Assembly: GCA_020846875.1 (NCBI GenBank)
Contig: JADLDB010000067.1
Coordinates: forward strand, 1-64,000
Reading direction: 5' to 3'
Length of the DNA stretch: 64,000 bases
Source: Myxococcales bacterium
Lineage (GTDB): Bacteria > Myxococcota > Myxococcia > Myxococcales > Myxococcaceae
This document shows positions 46,279-54,871 of this stretch, in pieces; the first letter of the stretch is position 1; the number at the start of each line of letters is the position of its first letter. The notes below the pieces were generated by a model. It was not told where the DNA came from and ran no database searches. It saw only the letters and a list, made by a program, of their open reading frames with translations. A program made the translations under genes and the position numbers.

Positions 46279-47169
46279 TCAGGCGATCTTCGCGCCGGCC
46301 AGCTCTTCGTAGGCGGTGATCACCGCGGTGATGTCCTGGCCGCCTTTCCCCGCGGCCCGCGCCAGGTTGTACGTCTCGCGCATCACCGCCGCGCACGGCG
46401 TGGGCACCTGGTGGACCGCCGCGTTGTCGAGGAACAGCGAGAGATCCTTGTGCATGAGATCGATGGAGAAGTGCGTGGCGAAGTCGCGGCCCAGCAGCGC
46501 CTTGCCCTTGAAGTCGTAGTACGGCGAGCGAAAGCCCGACGCTTGCACCACCTCGACGAACTTCCGCGGATCGACGCCCGCCTTCGCGGTGAGCAGCATG
46601 CCTTCACTGAAGCCCTGCAGCATGGCGGCGATCAGCGCGTTGCCCGCCAGCTTCACCTGGGTGCCCGCGCCCACCGGCCCGCAGTGCACCACCTTCTCGC
46701 CTACCGCCTGGAAGATGGGCGTGGCCTTGGCGAGCGCCGCGTCGCTGGCGCCGGTCATGATCACCAGCGTGCCTTTCTCCGCGCCCCCCTTCGAGCCCGT
46801 CACCGGCGCGTCCACGAAGTCCACCCCGTGGGCGGCGAACTGGGCGGCGAGCTGCTGCACCAGGCCCACCGACACGGTGGAGAAGTCGATGAACAGCTGC
46901 CCCTTGCGCGCGCCCCGCAGCAGGCCCTGCTCACCCAGGGCCACCTCGGTGAGGGCCGACGGATCCGCCACGCAGGTGCAGAACACGTCCACCGCCTTCG
47001 CCACCTCCACCGGGGTCGCCGCCACCTGGATCCCCTCCGCCGCCAGCGCCTGGGCCTTCTCAGGGGAGCGGTTCCACACCGTCACCTCGAAGCCCTTCTT
47101 CTTCAGGTTCCTGGCCATCGGCGTGCCCATGATGCCGAGGCCCAAGAAACCGACGCGGGTGGGTGCCAT
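46279..47169 (-). CDS. NAD(P)-dependent beta-hydroxyacid dehydrogenase (3-hydroxyisobutyrate/glyoxylate reductase type)
   Basis: 296 aa. Rossmann motif VGFLGLGIMGTPMARNLKKK (residues 6-25). Substrate signature DAPVTGSKGGAEKGTLVIMTG (120-140). Catalytic Lys 173 in GAGTQVKLAGNALIA. The C-terminal helical domain includes HKDLSLFLDNA. It belongs to the family of 3-hydroxyisobutyrate, tartronate semialdehyde and plant-type glyoxylate/succinic semialdehyde reductases. The DF-STVS and MHKDL forms favour a GLYR-like enzyme, but the substrate is not fixed. It is divergent from the 70-aa gene at 47215, sharing a 45-nt promoter region. Confidence 0.85.
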   Translation of the reverse strand: MAPTRVGFLGLGIMGTPMARNLKKKGFEVTVWNRSPEKAQALAAEGIQVAATPVEVAKAVDVFCTCVADPSALTEVALGEQGLLRGARKGQLFIDFSTVSVGLVQQLAAQFAAHGVDFVDAPVTGSKGGAEKGTLVIMTGASDAALAKATPIFQAVGEKVVHCGPVGAGTQVKLAGNALIAAMLQGFSEGMLLTAKAGVDPRKFVEVVQASGFRSPYYDFKGKALLGRDFATHFSIDLMHKDLSLFLDNAAVHQVPTPCAAVMRETYNLARAAGKGGQDITAVITAYEELAGAKIA

Positions 47170-47214
47170 GGGTTGTTCCTGCCTTTCCTTTGCTAGAAGC
47201 TGTCGCCTGAGGTC

Positions 47215-47427
47215 ATGCGCCTACCACTGCTCTTTCGCCGGGAAAACTCCTCCGCGGCCCGCCGGGAACGGGAGGAGCAGCTCGAGAAGGCCCTGACCCA
47301 GGGCATGAGGAAGCTGGCGGACCTCCTCAAGCAGGCCGCGGATCAGCTCGAGGCGCGCCGCCTGGAGAAGCGCGGGTACGAGCCGCAGGAGCGCTTCCTG
47401 GAGCGATCCGACAAGGACCGGCGCTAG
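47215..47427 (+). CDS. Small charged hypothetical protein
   Basis: 70 aa, MRLPLLFRRENSSAARRERE then a predicted amphipathic helix (QLEKALTQGMRKLADLLKQA) with Arg/Lys/Glu ends. No family known. TTGTTC (47173-47178) and tagaag (47194-47199), 15 nt apart, are promoter-like, and tgagg precedes the ATG. It ends 5 nt before the acyltransferase gene and is probably co-transcribed with it. Confidence 0.6.
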   Translation: MRLPLLFRRENSSAARREREEQLEKALTQGMRKLADLLKQAADQLEARRLEKRGYEPQERFLERSDKDRR

Positions 47428-47432
47428 GCACC

Positions 47433-48755
47433 ATGTTCTACCGGGCCTTCCGCGCGGTGGCGGCGCTGGTGCTGCGGCTGTTCTTCCGCCTGGAGGCGCC
47501 GGTGGATCCACAGGCCGGCCTCGCGCAGGAGGGGCCGGTCATCTACGTGGGCAATCACCCCAACGGCCTGGTCGATCCCGGGCTGCTCTTCATCCTGGTG
47601 CGGCGGCACGTCACCTTCCTCGCCAAGGCGCCGCTCTTCTCCATGCCGGTGCTGGGGTGGATCCTCAAAGGGCTGGACGCGCTGCCCGTCTTCCGCCGGC
47701 AGGACAAAGGCCAGGACATGGCGAAGAACGAAGGCACGCTGGCGGCCTCGGTGGAAGCGCTGGTGGCCGGGCGCGCCATCACCATCTTCCCGGAGGGGAA
47801 GAGCCACAGTGAGCCGCAGCTGGCGGAGCTGAAGACGGGCTGCGCGCGGATCGCCCTGGAGGCGGCGCGGCGGGGCGCGGCGGCGCGGATCGTCCCGGTG
47901 GGCATCACCTACGAGGAGAAGAACTCCTTCAAGAGCCGGGTCCACGTGGAGGTGGGGCCCGCGCTTTCGGCCTCCGAGTGGCTGGAGAGGCCGGGCGAGG
48001 AGCCGCATGACGCCGCGAGGAGGCTCACCCAGGCGATCGCCGACGCGCTCACCCAGGTGACGCTCAACCTGGAGGCCTGGGAGGATCTGCCCATCCTCGA
48101 GACCGCCGAGGCCCTCTACGCGCTGGACCAGGGCGATCGCCCCGGCGATCCCGAGCGGCAGAAGGCCTTCGCGCGGGGCGTGGGCCTCTTGCGCGCCGAG
48201 CAGCCCGAGCGCTTCGAGCGGCTCAAGGCGGCGCTGGCCTCCTTCCAGCGGCGGTTGTCGCTGGTGCAGGTCGAGCCGCACGAGCTCACCTTCCGCTACC
48301 GGCCGGCGACGGTGGCGCGCTTCGTGGTGAAGAACGTCCTGTGGCTGCTCGGCCTGCCCGTGTGGCTGGCAGGGATGGCGCTCTTCATCGTGCCGTACTG
48401 GATTCCGGTGGCGCTGGTGAAGCTCACCCGGGTGGAGAAGGACACGGAGTCCACGGTGAAGGTGCTGACGCTCATGCTGCTGGCCCCGGTGTGGTGGGCG
48501 ATCGTCACCGCGCTGGCCTTTGGGCTGGGCGGTGTGGCCTGGGGCGTGGCGGCGCTGGTGGGGGTGCCTCCCCTGGCCCTCTTCACCCGGTACTACCTCG
48601 AGCGGCGCTCGGCGGCGCTGCGGGACGCGGGCGTCTTCTTCCGCCTGGGCAGCCGGGCGGGGCTCAAGGCGGCGCTGCTGGCGGAGGGGCTGGGGCTCGC
48701 GCGCGAGGTGGCCGGGCTGGCGGAGGAGTTGAGGCCGCGGGTGGTGGCGGCATGA
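47433..48755 (+). CDS. PlsC-type 1-acylglycerol-3-phosphate acyltransferase family protein
   Basis: 440 aa. Acyltransferase motifs: block I NHPNGLVD (41-48), block II around FRRQDKGQDM (87-96), block III FPEGKSH (119-125), and block IV VPVGITYEEK. It transfers acyl chains to lysophospholipids or related substrates at the membrane. A long C-terminal extension contains two to four membrane helices (VLWLLGLPVWLAGMALFIV, LLAPVWWAIVTALAFGLGGV) that are absent from short PlsC enzymes. The NHPN form, rather than NHxxxxD with Q/R, is common in large bacterial members. The exact substrate is unknown. Confidence 0.8.
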   Translation: MFYRAFRAVAALVLRLFFRLEAPVDPQAGLAQEGPVIYVGNHPNGLVDPGLLFILVRRHVTFLAKAPLFSMPVLGWILKGLDALPVFRRQDKGQDMAKNEGTLAASVEALVAGRAITIFPEGKSHSEPQLAELKTGCARIALEAARRGAAARIVPVGITYEEKNSFKSRVHVEVGPALSASEWLERPGEEPHDAARRLTQAIADALTQVTLNLEAWEDLPILETAEALYALDQGDRPGDPERQKAFARGVGLLRAEQPERFERLKAALASFQRRLSLVQVEPHELTFRYRPATVARFVVKNVLWLLGLPVWLAGMALFIVPYWIPVALVKLTRVEKDTESTVKVLTLMLLAPVWWAIVTALAFGLGGVAWGVAALVGVPPLALFTRYYLERRSAALRDAGVFFRLGSRAGLKAALLAEGLGLAREVAGLAEELRPRVVAA

Positions 48756-49121
48756 AGGAGCGCGCCCCCTCGGACGCGGCGGACCTCGGGCGCAGCGTTG
48801 CGCCACGGGAGGGCGAAGTCCTCTTCGGGGAGAGTCGGTCCCTTCGCGACCGCACCGGGTCAGGCCCCCAGGAGCGCCGTGGGGCCTGGGCGAGCGGTGG
48901 ATTGGGAAGGACCTTCGCCGTGCACGTCCCCGCGAGCCCCGTGGACCCGGCGCGACAGGTGCGCAGGTGACGAGGTGCGCACGTGGAAGCGGCACGTGGG
49001 CCTCGAAGGTGCTGTCAGGACGACGTTTTCGGGGCCCACGTGAGTCAGCGCGAGGGCCGCACCTGAGGAGCGCGAGTCTCGAGGAGTCGTGCCAGCTGTG
49101 CTGTCCGGTCCGTGAAGGAGC
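48756..49121. other. 366-bp gap, no convincing gene
   Basis: A 72-codon frame overlapping the acyltransferase stop (48752-48970) has a visibly lower G/C fraction at third positions than the confirmed genes and no recognisable motif. I see no hairpin, repeat or mobile-element scar here. Confidence 0.5.
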
Positions 49122-49541
49122 ATGGCGGCTTCCCTCACCTGCTCCTATCGGGAGGACTTCTTGAAAGACGCGGTGGCGCCCGTTGCGCGATGGGCCGGCG
49201 AATCGCTCGCCCTGTCCGCTCCCGGCGCCAGGGCGGCAGCGCGCGGGCTGGGCAGCCGAGGCGGGTGCCTCCGTCGCTTCCTGAAGGCGCGGGTGCTGTT
49301 GCTGGGGATCGCCTGCGCGCTCCTGCCGGTGGCCCCCGCCCAGGCCCGTGCGCCTGCGGCCGCCGTCTCGCGCCTGGTGCGCCCACCCGAGGCTGACACC
49401 CGGCAGTGCCTGGCGCCGGCCGCGGCGAACGCACCCGGCTTCGTCAGTGCCGCGGAGGGGTCCGCTGGCGTCCAGCCGCCGTCATCCTGGCCGAGGGTCC
49501 CCTGGCGGCTCTACCTGTGGTGCCGCGCGCTCCTCAGATGA
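49122..49541 (+). CDS. Doubtful hypothetical secreted/anchored protein
   Basis: 139 aa. A central hydrophobic segment, ARVLLLGIACALLPVAPAQA (residues about 56-75), ends in an Ala-x-Ala-like site, as a signal peptide would. About 55 residues precede it, however, so the true start may lie downstream. Third-position G/C is only moderately high. aaggag lies 2 nt before the ATG. No family; may be spurious. Confidence 0.35.
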   Translation: MAASLTCSYREDFLKDAVAPVARWAGESLALSAPGARAAARGLGSRGGCLRRFLKARVLLLGIACALLPVAPAQARAPAAAVSRLVRPPEADTRQCLAPAAANAPGFVSAAEGSAGVQPPSSWPRVPWRLYLWCRALLR

Positions 49542-49595
49542 GGCGCCTTTGAGGCCTGTCGCCCGAGGTGTTCCTCACTTCTTCCGGAGTCTCAC

Positions 49596-49790
49596 GTGAA
49601 ACTGTCTGTGCTGCGGCGAGCGATCGCCGCGACCAAGCGCCTGCTGGTGCGCATCTTCAAAGCCGTCGTCGTCGTGCTGCTGCTGATCATCCCCGTCCCC
49701 ATCGCGTCCCTCTTCGCGCGAGGCGAAAAGGGACCCAAGGCCAACCTGCCGGGGCAGGTGGTGAAGAAGGAGGAGGACGACGCCGGCTGA
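49596..49790 (+). CDS. Small single-helix membrane protein
   Basis: 64 aa from GTG 49596, with cggag 6 nt upstream. A basic N-terminus (MKLSVLRRAIAATKRLLVRI) is followed by one membrane helix (VVVVLLLIIPVPIASLF) and a charged cytoplasmic tail (GQVVKKEEDDAG). Such small proteins are common in myxobacteria but I know no function. A hairpin follows the stop. Confidence 0.6.
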   Translation: MKLSVLRRAIAATKRLLVRIFKAVVVVLLLIIPVPIASLFARGEKGPKANLPGQVVKKEEDDAG

Positions 49791-49796
49791 GCAGAG

Positions 49797-49825
49797 GCGG
49801 GCCCGACGGGAGTCCCCGGGCCCGC
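49797..49825. terminator. Bidirectional hairpin between convergent genes
   Basis: gcgggcccg and cgggcccgc form a perfect 9-bp stem with an 11-nt loop, located between the stop at 49790 and the convergent stop at 49839. The position fits a shared transcription end point. There is no T-run. Confidence 0.6.
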
Positions 49826-49838
49826 TCGCAGTGGTGCC

Positions 49839-51299
49839 TTACTGGCAGTGGCCGGTGGTGGTGTTGCAGGTCTCGCCCGTGTCGCAGCCGGTGGCGGTGC
49901 AGTCGGGGTAGCAGATGCTGACGTTGGTGAGGCCGTAGCAGGTGTACCCGGCGCGGCAGGTGGAGCGGCCACCTGGGGTCGCGCAGGTCGCCATGCAGGC
50001 CAGGAAGGGATCCGTGCTGTCGCCGATGTTCACGCACGTAGCCGTGCTGCCGCAGAAGGTCCCCGTGTTGTCGAGGCTGCAGTCGGCCGAGCAGTAGCCC
50101 TGGTTCCACCCGCTGACGCCGCCGTCCGACAAGTTGGGCGGGAAGCAGAAGCCGAAGTCCGAGGAAGGTGGGTTGATGCAGGCGGAGTTAGCCGTGCAAG
50201 GCTGGCCCGTCTTCGTCGCCTGGCCGCCGCCGTTGAAGGGCGGGAAAGGATCCAGCCAGCAGGAGCCGGGCGCCGCCGAGCCATAGCAGGTGTAGCCGGT
50301 GCGGCAAGTGGACTGACTACCCGGCGTCGCGCACTGGGGCACGCACAGAGCGTCGGCCTCACCGAAGTAGGGGAGCGAGGAGGTCATGCCGCCTACGCAG
50401 TTGGCTCCTGCCCCGCAGTCGGCCGTTGCCGCGCACGTCTTGGTGCAGAAGCCGCCGGCGTACACCGCGTCGCCGCGGCTCGTCGTCATCTTGCAGGTCA
50501 ACCCCGCGCCGCACTGGGGGGACGAGGTGCACGGCGCGCCGATGTTGGAGGCCGTCCCTCCGCCGCCGCCCGTGCCGCCGCCGGTGCCGCCGCCGAAACC
50601 GCCGCCGGTACCGCCGCCGAAGCCGCCGCCCGTGCCGCCGCCGGTGCCGCCGCCGAAGCCGCCGCCGGTCCCGCCTCCAGAGCCACCGCCCGCGCCGCCG
50701 ACGCACTGGAAGTTCTGGCAGCTCTCGCCCGTCGCCACGTTGCACTGGGCGCAGGGGCCGCCGTTGTTGCCGCAGAAGCTGTCGGTGCCGTTGTTGGGAG
50801 GCATCACGCACACCGTGCCCGCGTAGCAGCCGTTGCACCCGGTGCCACCGCCGCCGCCCGTCGCGCCGCCGCCGGTGCCGCCACCCGTCGCGCCGCCGCC
50901 GGTACCGCCACCCGTCGCGCCGCCGCCGGTCCCCCCACCCGTCCCGCCGCCGCCGGTCCCACCGCCCGTCGCTCCACCGCCGGTGCCGCCGCCGGTGGCG
51001 CCGCCGCCCATGCCGCCCCCCGTCGCCCCACCGCCGGTGCCGCCGCCGGTGCCGGTGCCGCCGCCCGAGCCCCCGCTGCACACGCCCAGGTTGCAGAACT
51101 GGCCGATCGCGCAGACCTGGCACAGGTTGCCCAATTGACCGCAGGCGCCGTTCGACGGCGTCTGACACTTGCCGGCCGCGTCGCAGCAGCCCTGTTGACA
51201 GGTCGACGCGTTGCACTTCGGTGTGCCACCGCAGGACGGAGCCGCGGCCACGAGCACCCCGGCCGCGAAACCGGCCACCAGCCAATTGAGCTTGAACAT
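49839..51299 (-). CDS. Cys- and Gly-rich lipoprotein
   Basis: 486 aa. The signal peptide MFKLNWLVAGFAAGVLVAAAPSC has the lipobox APSC. A Cys-dense head follows (CNASTCQQGCCDAAGKCQTP, QVCAIGQFCNLGVC), closely like the head of the 1211-aa lipoprotein. Two Gly linkers, (GGGT/GGGA)n at about residues 76-152 and (GGGT/GGGF)n at about 203-250, flank a short Cys module (CNGCYAGTVCVMPPNNGTDS). The C-terminal ~235 residues are Cys-rich modules with CRTGYTCYG and CRAGYTCYG, resembling small disulfide domains of secreted eukaryote-like proteins. A surface-exposed, linker-separated, disulfide-bonded protein of unknown role. Confidence 0.75.
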   Translation of the reverse strand: MFKLNWLVAGFAAGVLVAAAPSCGGTPKCNASTCQQGCCDAAGKCQTPSNGACGQLGNLCQVCAIGQFCNLGVCSGGSGGGTGTGGGTGGGATGGGMGGGATGGGTGGGATGGGTGGGGTGGGTGGGATGGGTGGGATGGGTGGGATGGGGGTGCNGCYAGTVCVMPPNNGTDSFCGNNGGPCAQCNVATGESCQNFQCVGGAGGGSGGGTGGGFGGGTGGGTGGGFGGGTGGGFGGGTGGGTGGGGGTASNIGAPCTSSPQCGAGLTCKMTTSRGDAVYAGGFCTKTCAATADCGAGANCVGGMTSSLPYFGEADALCVPQCATPGSQSTCRTGYTCYGSAAPGSCWLDPFPPFNGGGQATKTGQPCTANSACINPPSSDFGFCFPPNLSDGGVSGWNQGYCSADCSLDNTGTFCGSTATCVNIGDSTDPFLACMATCATPGGRSTCRAGYTCYGLTNVSICYPDCTATGCDTGETCNTTTGHCQ

Positions 51300-51381
51300 T
51301 GGAATGAGACTCCCCGGCCCCGCCGGCCGCGGGGCATTTTCGGCCCGGCTTCGTACCCGAAACGGGGGGCGGGGTTCAACT

Positions 51382-51408
51382 TTGCGAGGGATGCCTCCGC
51401 GCTACAGT
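51382..51408 (+). promoter_or_regulatory. Promoter of the ABC exporter operon
   Basis: ttgcga (51382-51387) and tacagt (51403-51408), 15 nt apart, resemble a housekeeping promoter. The -10 ends 10 nt before GTG 51419, which has no Shine-Dalgarno, so the transcript would be leaderless or nearly so. The box overlaps the earlier in-frame GTG at 51407 and argues against it. Confidence 0.45.
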
Positions 51409-51418
51409 GTACCCAATC

Positions 51419-52198
51419 GTGAGTGAAATCAGCGCGGTGGAGGCCCAGGGGCTGGTGAAGCGGTTTGGCGATTTGGCGGCGGTGAACCGGCTGTCGATGC
51501 GCATCCCCCGCGGCGCCTTCTACGCCTTCCTCGGACCCAACGGGGCCGGCAAGTCCACCACCATCAGCCTGCTGACGGGCATCTACACGCCGGACGAAGG
51601 CGCGCTGTGGATCCTCGGAGTGGACGCGATCCGCCAGCCGCTGGAGGTGAAGAGCCGGATCGGCGTGGTGCCGGAGGAGCTGTCCCTCTTCGAGCGGCTC
51701 ACCGGGCGCCAGTACCTCACCTTCTGCGGGCGCATGCACGGCCTGTCCGGTGACGAGGCCGAGGCGCGGGGCAACGAGCTGCTCGCGCTCACCGAGCTGT
51801 CGGGGAAGGGCGGAGCGCTGGTGGCCGAGTACTCCAAGGGCATGCGCAGGCGCCTGGCGATCGCCGCGGCGCTGCTCCACGGGCCGGAGCTGGTCTTCCT
51901 CGACGAGCCCTTCGAGGGCATCGACGTGCTGGCGGCCGGGGTGATCCGCGAGCTGTTGTCCGAGCTGTCGCGGCGGGGGGTGACGCTGCTGCTCACCACC
52001 CACGTGCTGGAGATCGCCGATCGCCTGGCGACGCACGCAGGGGTCATCCGCGCCGGGGCGGTGGTGGACGAGGGCTCGGTTGACGAGCTCAAGGCGCGCC
52101 ACGGCTGCCCTTCGCTGGAGGCGGTGTTCGAGAAGTTGATCGGCGTCCCGGTGGCGCGCCACGCGGCGCTCTCCTTCTACCGGGGGAGCGGCTCGTGA
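51419..52198 (+). CDS. ABC transporter ATP-binding protein
   Basis: 259 aa from GTG 51419. Walker A GPNGAGKST (about 39-47), Q-loop region RIGVVPEELSLFERL, signature YSKGMRRRLAIAAALLHGPE (a degenerate SGGQ loop, as in many exporters of this type), Walker B LVFLDEPFEGID, and switch His in LLTTHVLEIADRL. It powers the membrane partner encoded next, whose start overlaps this stop (GTGA). The class resembles ABC-2-type export or extrusion systems (CcmA-like). The substrate is unknown. Confidence 0.88.
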   Translation: MSEISAVEAQGLVKRFGDLAAVNRLSMRIPRGAFYAFLGPNGAGKSTTISLLTGIYTPDEGALWILGVDAIRQPLEVKSRIGVVPEELSLFERLTGRQYLTFCGRMHGLSGDEAEARGNELLALTELSGKGGALVAEYSKGMRRRLAIAAALLHGPELVFLDEPFEGIDVLAAGVIRELLSELSRRGVTLLLTTHVLEIADRLATHAGVIRAGAVVDEGSVDELKARHGCPSLEAVFEKLIGVPVARHAALSFYRGSGS

Positions 52199-53850
52199 CG
52201 GTGCTGCGGCGGCCGGGCTTCTTCACCCACCTCTGGCTGCTCTGGGGCCTGCGCCTGAAGATCGCCGCCAACCGGGGGGCGCCGTCACGCTGGTGGTTGT
52301 CCGCCGCGGCCTTCCTCTTCTCCAGCGCTCCGGCCCTGGTGCTGGCGGTGTCCTTCTTCGGGCTGATGCAGGTGCCGGTGGTGGCCGGCTCGGAGCTCTG
52401 GCCGGAGTTCATCGTGCGGCTGTTGTCCTTCGTCACCACCTGCGTGTGGGTGACGTGGCCGGTGCTGTCCGCCGGGGTGGACGATCACAGTGAGCTGTCG
52501 CGCTACGCGGCGTTCCCCATCTCCAGCTTCCGGCTGATGATCGCCTCCACGGTGGCCAGCCTCTTCGAGCCGCGGGCGCTGGTCTTCTACGGGCCGCTGG
52601 TGGGCGCGTCGCTGGGCTACGTGGTGCACCGGCCTCCGGCCTACCCGCTGGTGGTGGCGGCCTGCTTCGCGGTGTACGTGCTGTTCAACGCGGCGCTCTC
52701 GCGGGTGGGCCTGCACGTGATGCTCAACGTGCTCCGGCAGCAGCGCAGCGCGGAGTTGTTGGGCGGCGGCTTCGCCCTGACGCTGCTGGCGGCGTCCTTC
52801 ATCCCTCCGGTGGACACCACCTGGCTGTTGAACCTGGGGAAGGCGGGCGTGGAGGCGGTGCCGGACACCCTGGTGGCGGACGCGGCGCTCGCCCTGGGCC
52901 GCTTCCCCACCGGCTACTTCGCGCACGCGCTGACGATGGCGGCGGCGCACCGCCCCCTGCGCGCCCTGGCCGATCTCTTCTGGCTGTCGGTGATGCTCGG
53001 CTTCGCCCTGTGGGCGGCGTGGTGGCTCTTGCAGCGCTTCCACGAGCACAGCGGGCGGACCAGCGGCTTCTCGGGCACCACGCGGCTGGCCAACCCCTTC
53101 GCGCGGACGAAGACGCTGTTCAGCACGCTGGTGGCGAGAGAGGCGGTGGATCTGTGGCACAACCCCCGAGCGCGGCTCCTGGCGGCGGTGCCCTTCGTGC
53201 TGGGGATCCTCCTCAAGCTGCTGTCGGGCAGGGACTTGTTCGTCTTCTTCCTGGGGAAGACGGCGGACGCGTGGTTTCTGGGGGGCCTGTGTGTGTACGG
53301 GGCGATCGTCCTGGGCTCCACCTTCTCGCAGAACGCCTTCGCCTACGACGGGCACGGCTTCTCGGCCTTCTTGTCTGCCCCGGTGGAGCTAGGGCTGGTG
53401 CTGAAGGCGAAGAACCTGGTGCACGCGGCGGCGGGCGCGCTGCTCGCGGAGGCGGCGGGGCTCTTCTACGTCCTCTACTTCCAGGCCGGCGGGCTGCTGG
53501 ACGTGGCGTGCGCGCTGGCCAGCGTGGCGACGCTCATCCCCGTGGTGCTGACGGCCGGCAACTTCCTGTCGGTGCTCTTCCCGGTGAAGTTCCACGCCAA
53601 CCTGAAGCGGCGCGACAAGCTGCCTTTCGTCGCCTCGATGCTGGGCGTGGGCGCGGCGGGGCTGGGGACGGCGCCGCTGGCCTGGGCGCTGCGGGCGCGG
53701 GGGCCGGCGGGTCCGACCCTTCTCACCCTGGCGATCGTCCTCGGCGCGAGCGCGGTGGCCTGGCTCGTCTACTGGCGCAGCCTGCCGCTGGCGGTGAGGC
53801 TTTTGTCCCGGCGGCGAGAGGCGGTGCTGCGGGCGGTGACTCGCGAGTAG
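52195..53850 (+). CDS. ABC transporter permease, ~12 helices
   Basis: 551 aa membrane protein with about twelve hydrophobic segments in two halves, for example WWLSAAAFLFSSAPALVLAV, VVAACFAVYVLFNAALSRVG, VPFVLGILLKLLSG and FLGGLCVYGAIVLGS. The central cytoplasmic segment (TRLANPFARTKTLFSTLVAR) and the late motif NAFAYDGHGFSAFLSAPVEL are typical of large ABC-2-like permeases found in actinobacteria and myxobacteria. GTG 52195 overlaps the ATPase stop. The pair forms an exporter of unknown cargo. The next gene starts 78 nt on and may be separate. Confidence 0.8.
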   Translation: MTVLRRPGFFTHLWLLWGLRLKIAANRGAPSRWWLSAAAFLFSSAPALVLAVSFFGLMQVPVVAGSELWPEFIVRLLSFVTTCVWVTWPVLSAGVDDHSELSRYAAFPISSFRLMIASTVASLFEPRALVFYGPLVGASLGYVVHRPPAYPLVVAACFAVYVLFNAALSRVGLHVMLNVLRQQRSAELLGGGFALTLLAASFIPPVDTTWLLNLGKAGVEAVPDTLVADAALALGRFPTGYFAHALTMAAAHRPLRALADLFWLSVMLGFALWAAWWLLQRFHEHSGRTSGFSGTTRLANPFARTKTLFSTLVAREAVDLWHNPRARLLAAVPFVLGILLKLLSGRDLFVFFLGKTADAWFLGGLCVYGAIVLGSTFSQNAFAYDGHGFSAFLSAPVELGLVLKAKNLVHAAAGALLAEAAGLFYVLYFQAGGLLDVACALASVATLIPVVLTAGNFLSVLFPVKFHANLKRRDKLPFVASMLGVGAAGLGTAPLAWALRARGPAGPTLLTLAIVLGASAVAWLVYWRSLPLAVRLLSRRREAVLRAVTRE

Positions 53851-53928
53851 CCGGTGGCGCTCGGGCGAGGACGTGCGAGGCCCGGGGCGCGAGATCATCC
53901 GGCGCTTTTCCGGCTAAGAGGCTCGCCC

Positions 53929-54825
53929 ATGGAGCTCTGGTGCGCGGTGGTGGTGCTCGCGGCGTCGGCGTCTCTTCCCACGGCGCTGAGCGTCTCGCCC
54001 GAGCTCAAGTCCAGCCTGGACGAGAGCGTCCTGGTCTCCCGCCTCTCCGAGGAGGGCTTCCAGCCGGCGCCACCGACCGAGGCGCGGCTCCTGCTGGTGG
54101 TGTCGCGTGACGAGAAGGGCGTCAAGCTGGAGGCGGTGACGGCCGCGGGGCGCCTGTCGCGGCTCGTCGAGGCGCCGGACGAGGTGTGGGCCACCGAGCG
54201 CACCTTCGAGCTCGCCCAGCGGCTGGCCGCCCTCGCGCACGAAGCCGCCGCAGGCCTGCCCCCGGAGGCTCCTTCAGCTCCTCCCGCCGCGATCGCCGGC
54301 AGCCCACCACCCGAGGAGGAGCCCCCGCCGGCGCCAGTGGCCGTGAGCGACTCGTCCACGGCTCCGCCGCGCTTCGCGATGACCATCCGGCCCGGCTTCA
54401 TCCTTCGGAGCGGGGCCTTCGACTTCACCGCGCAGGCGATGGGGGTGCTGCGCCTGAGGACGTTGGAGCCGCTGCTTTCCCTGGGGATCGTCGTGGCCCC
54501 GGATCGCGGCGGCACGGCGCTGGAGTTCCCCTTGCTGGGTGGCCTGCGCGTCCTCTTCGCGCCGTGGGAAGGCTGGACGCTGTCGCCCGAGGTGGTGCTG
54601 GGCCTGCGGTTGCACGCCTTCCTGGGGGACGAGGCCGCCGTGCGCGTCGATCCCGCGCTGCAGCTCGGCCTGTCCTTCCGGCGGCGGCTGTTGCCGCACC
54701 TGGCCCTGGGCGCGTCGGTGGCGGCCTTCTTGTCCACCGCCCGCACCCACGTCGCCGGGCTGAGCCAGGTGTTGTGGGACCGCGGCTCGCTGGGCCTGGT
54801 GGTGGGGCTGGACGTCGAGATTTGA
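53929..54825 (+). CDS. Secreted protein with N-terminal alpha/beta and C-terminal barrel-like domain
   Basis: 298 aa from ATG 53929. Signal peptide MELWCAVVVLAASASLPTAL. Residues about 22-105 are an alpha/beta domain with ARLLLVVSRDEKGVKLEAVT, similar in outline to small periplasmic domains that precede barrels. A Pro-rich linker (112-145) leads into a strand-rich C-terminal part (IRPGFILRSGAFDFTAQAMG, TLSPEVVLGLRLHAFLGDEA) ending SLGLVVGLDVEI, compatible with an outer-membrane beta-barrel. Taagag at 53915-53920 ends 8 nt before the ATG; no Shine-Dalgarno. It may be an outer-membrane partner of the preceding transporter, but this is only positional. Confidence 0.6.
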   Translation: MELWCAVVVLAASASLPTALSVSPELKSSLDESVLVSRLSEEGFQPAPPTEARLLLVVSRDEKGVKLEAVTAAGRLSRLVEAPDEVWATERTFELAQRLAALAHEAAAGLPPEAPSAPPAAIAGSPPPEEEPPPAPVAVSDSSTAPPRFAMTIRPGFILRSGAFDFTAQAMGVLRLRTLEPLLSLGIVVAPDRGGTALEFPLLGGLRVLFAPWEGWTLSPEVVLGLRLHAFLGDEAAVRVDPALQLGLSFRRRLLPHLALGASVAAFLSTARTHVAGLSQVLWDRGSLGLVVGLDVEI

Positions 54826-54871
54826 CCGGGCGTAGGAAACTTCGTCCCTCGCCGTTCGTGGTGGGGCAGAG

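Noticed and set aside
48752-48970. 72-codon frame starting with an ATGA overlap after the PlsC-type gene
   Set aside because: The overlap looks attractive, but third-position G/C is clearly lower than in real genes here and the sequence has no recognisable feature.
50559-51065. Short ggt/gcc repeats considered as a structural DNA repeat or origin
   Set aside because: They encode the GGG(T/A/F) linkers of the 486-aa lipoprotein and keep its frame throughout.
54835-54860. ggaaac ... gttcg as an autoregulated ECF promoter before the second sigma gene
   Set aside because: The -35-like part is fair, but the spacing to any CGTT/CGTC-like -10 (12 nt or less) is too short for known ECF promoters.
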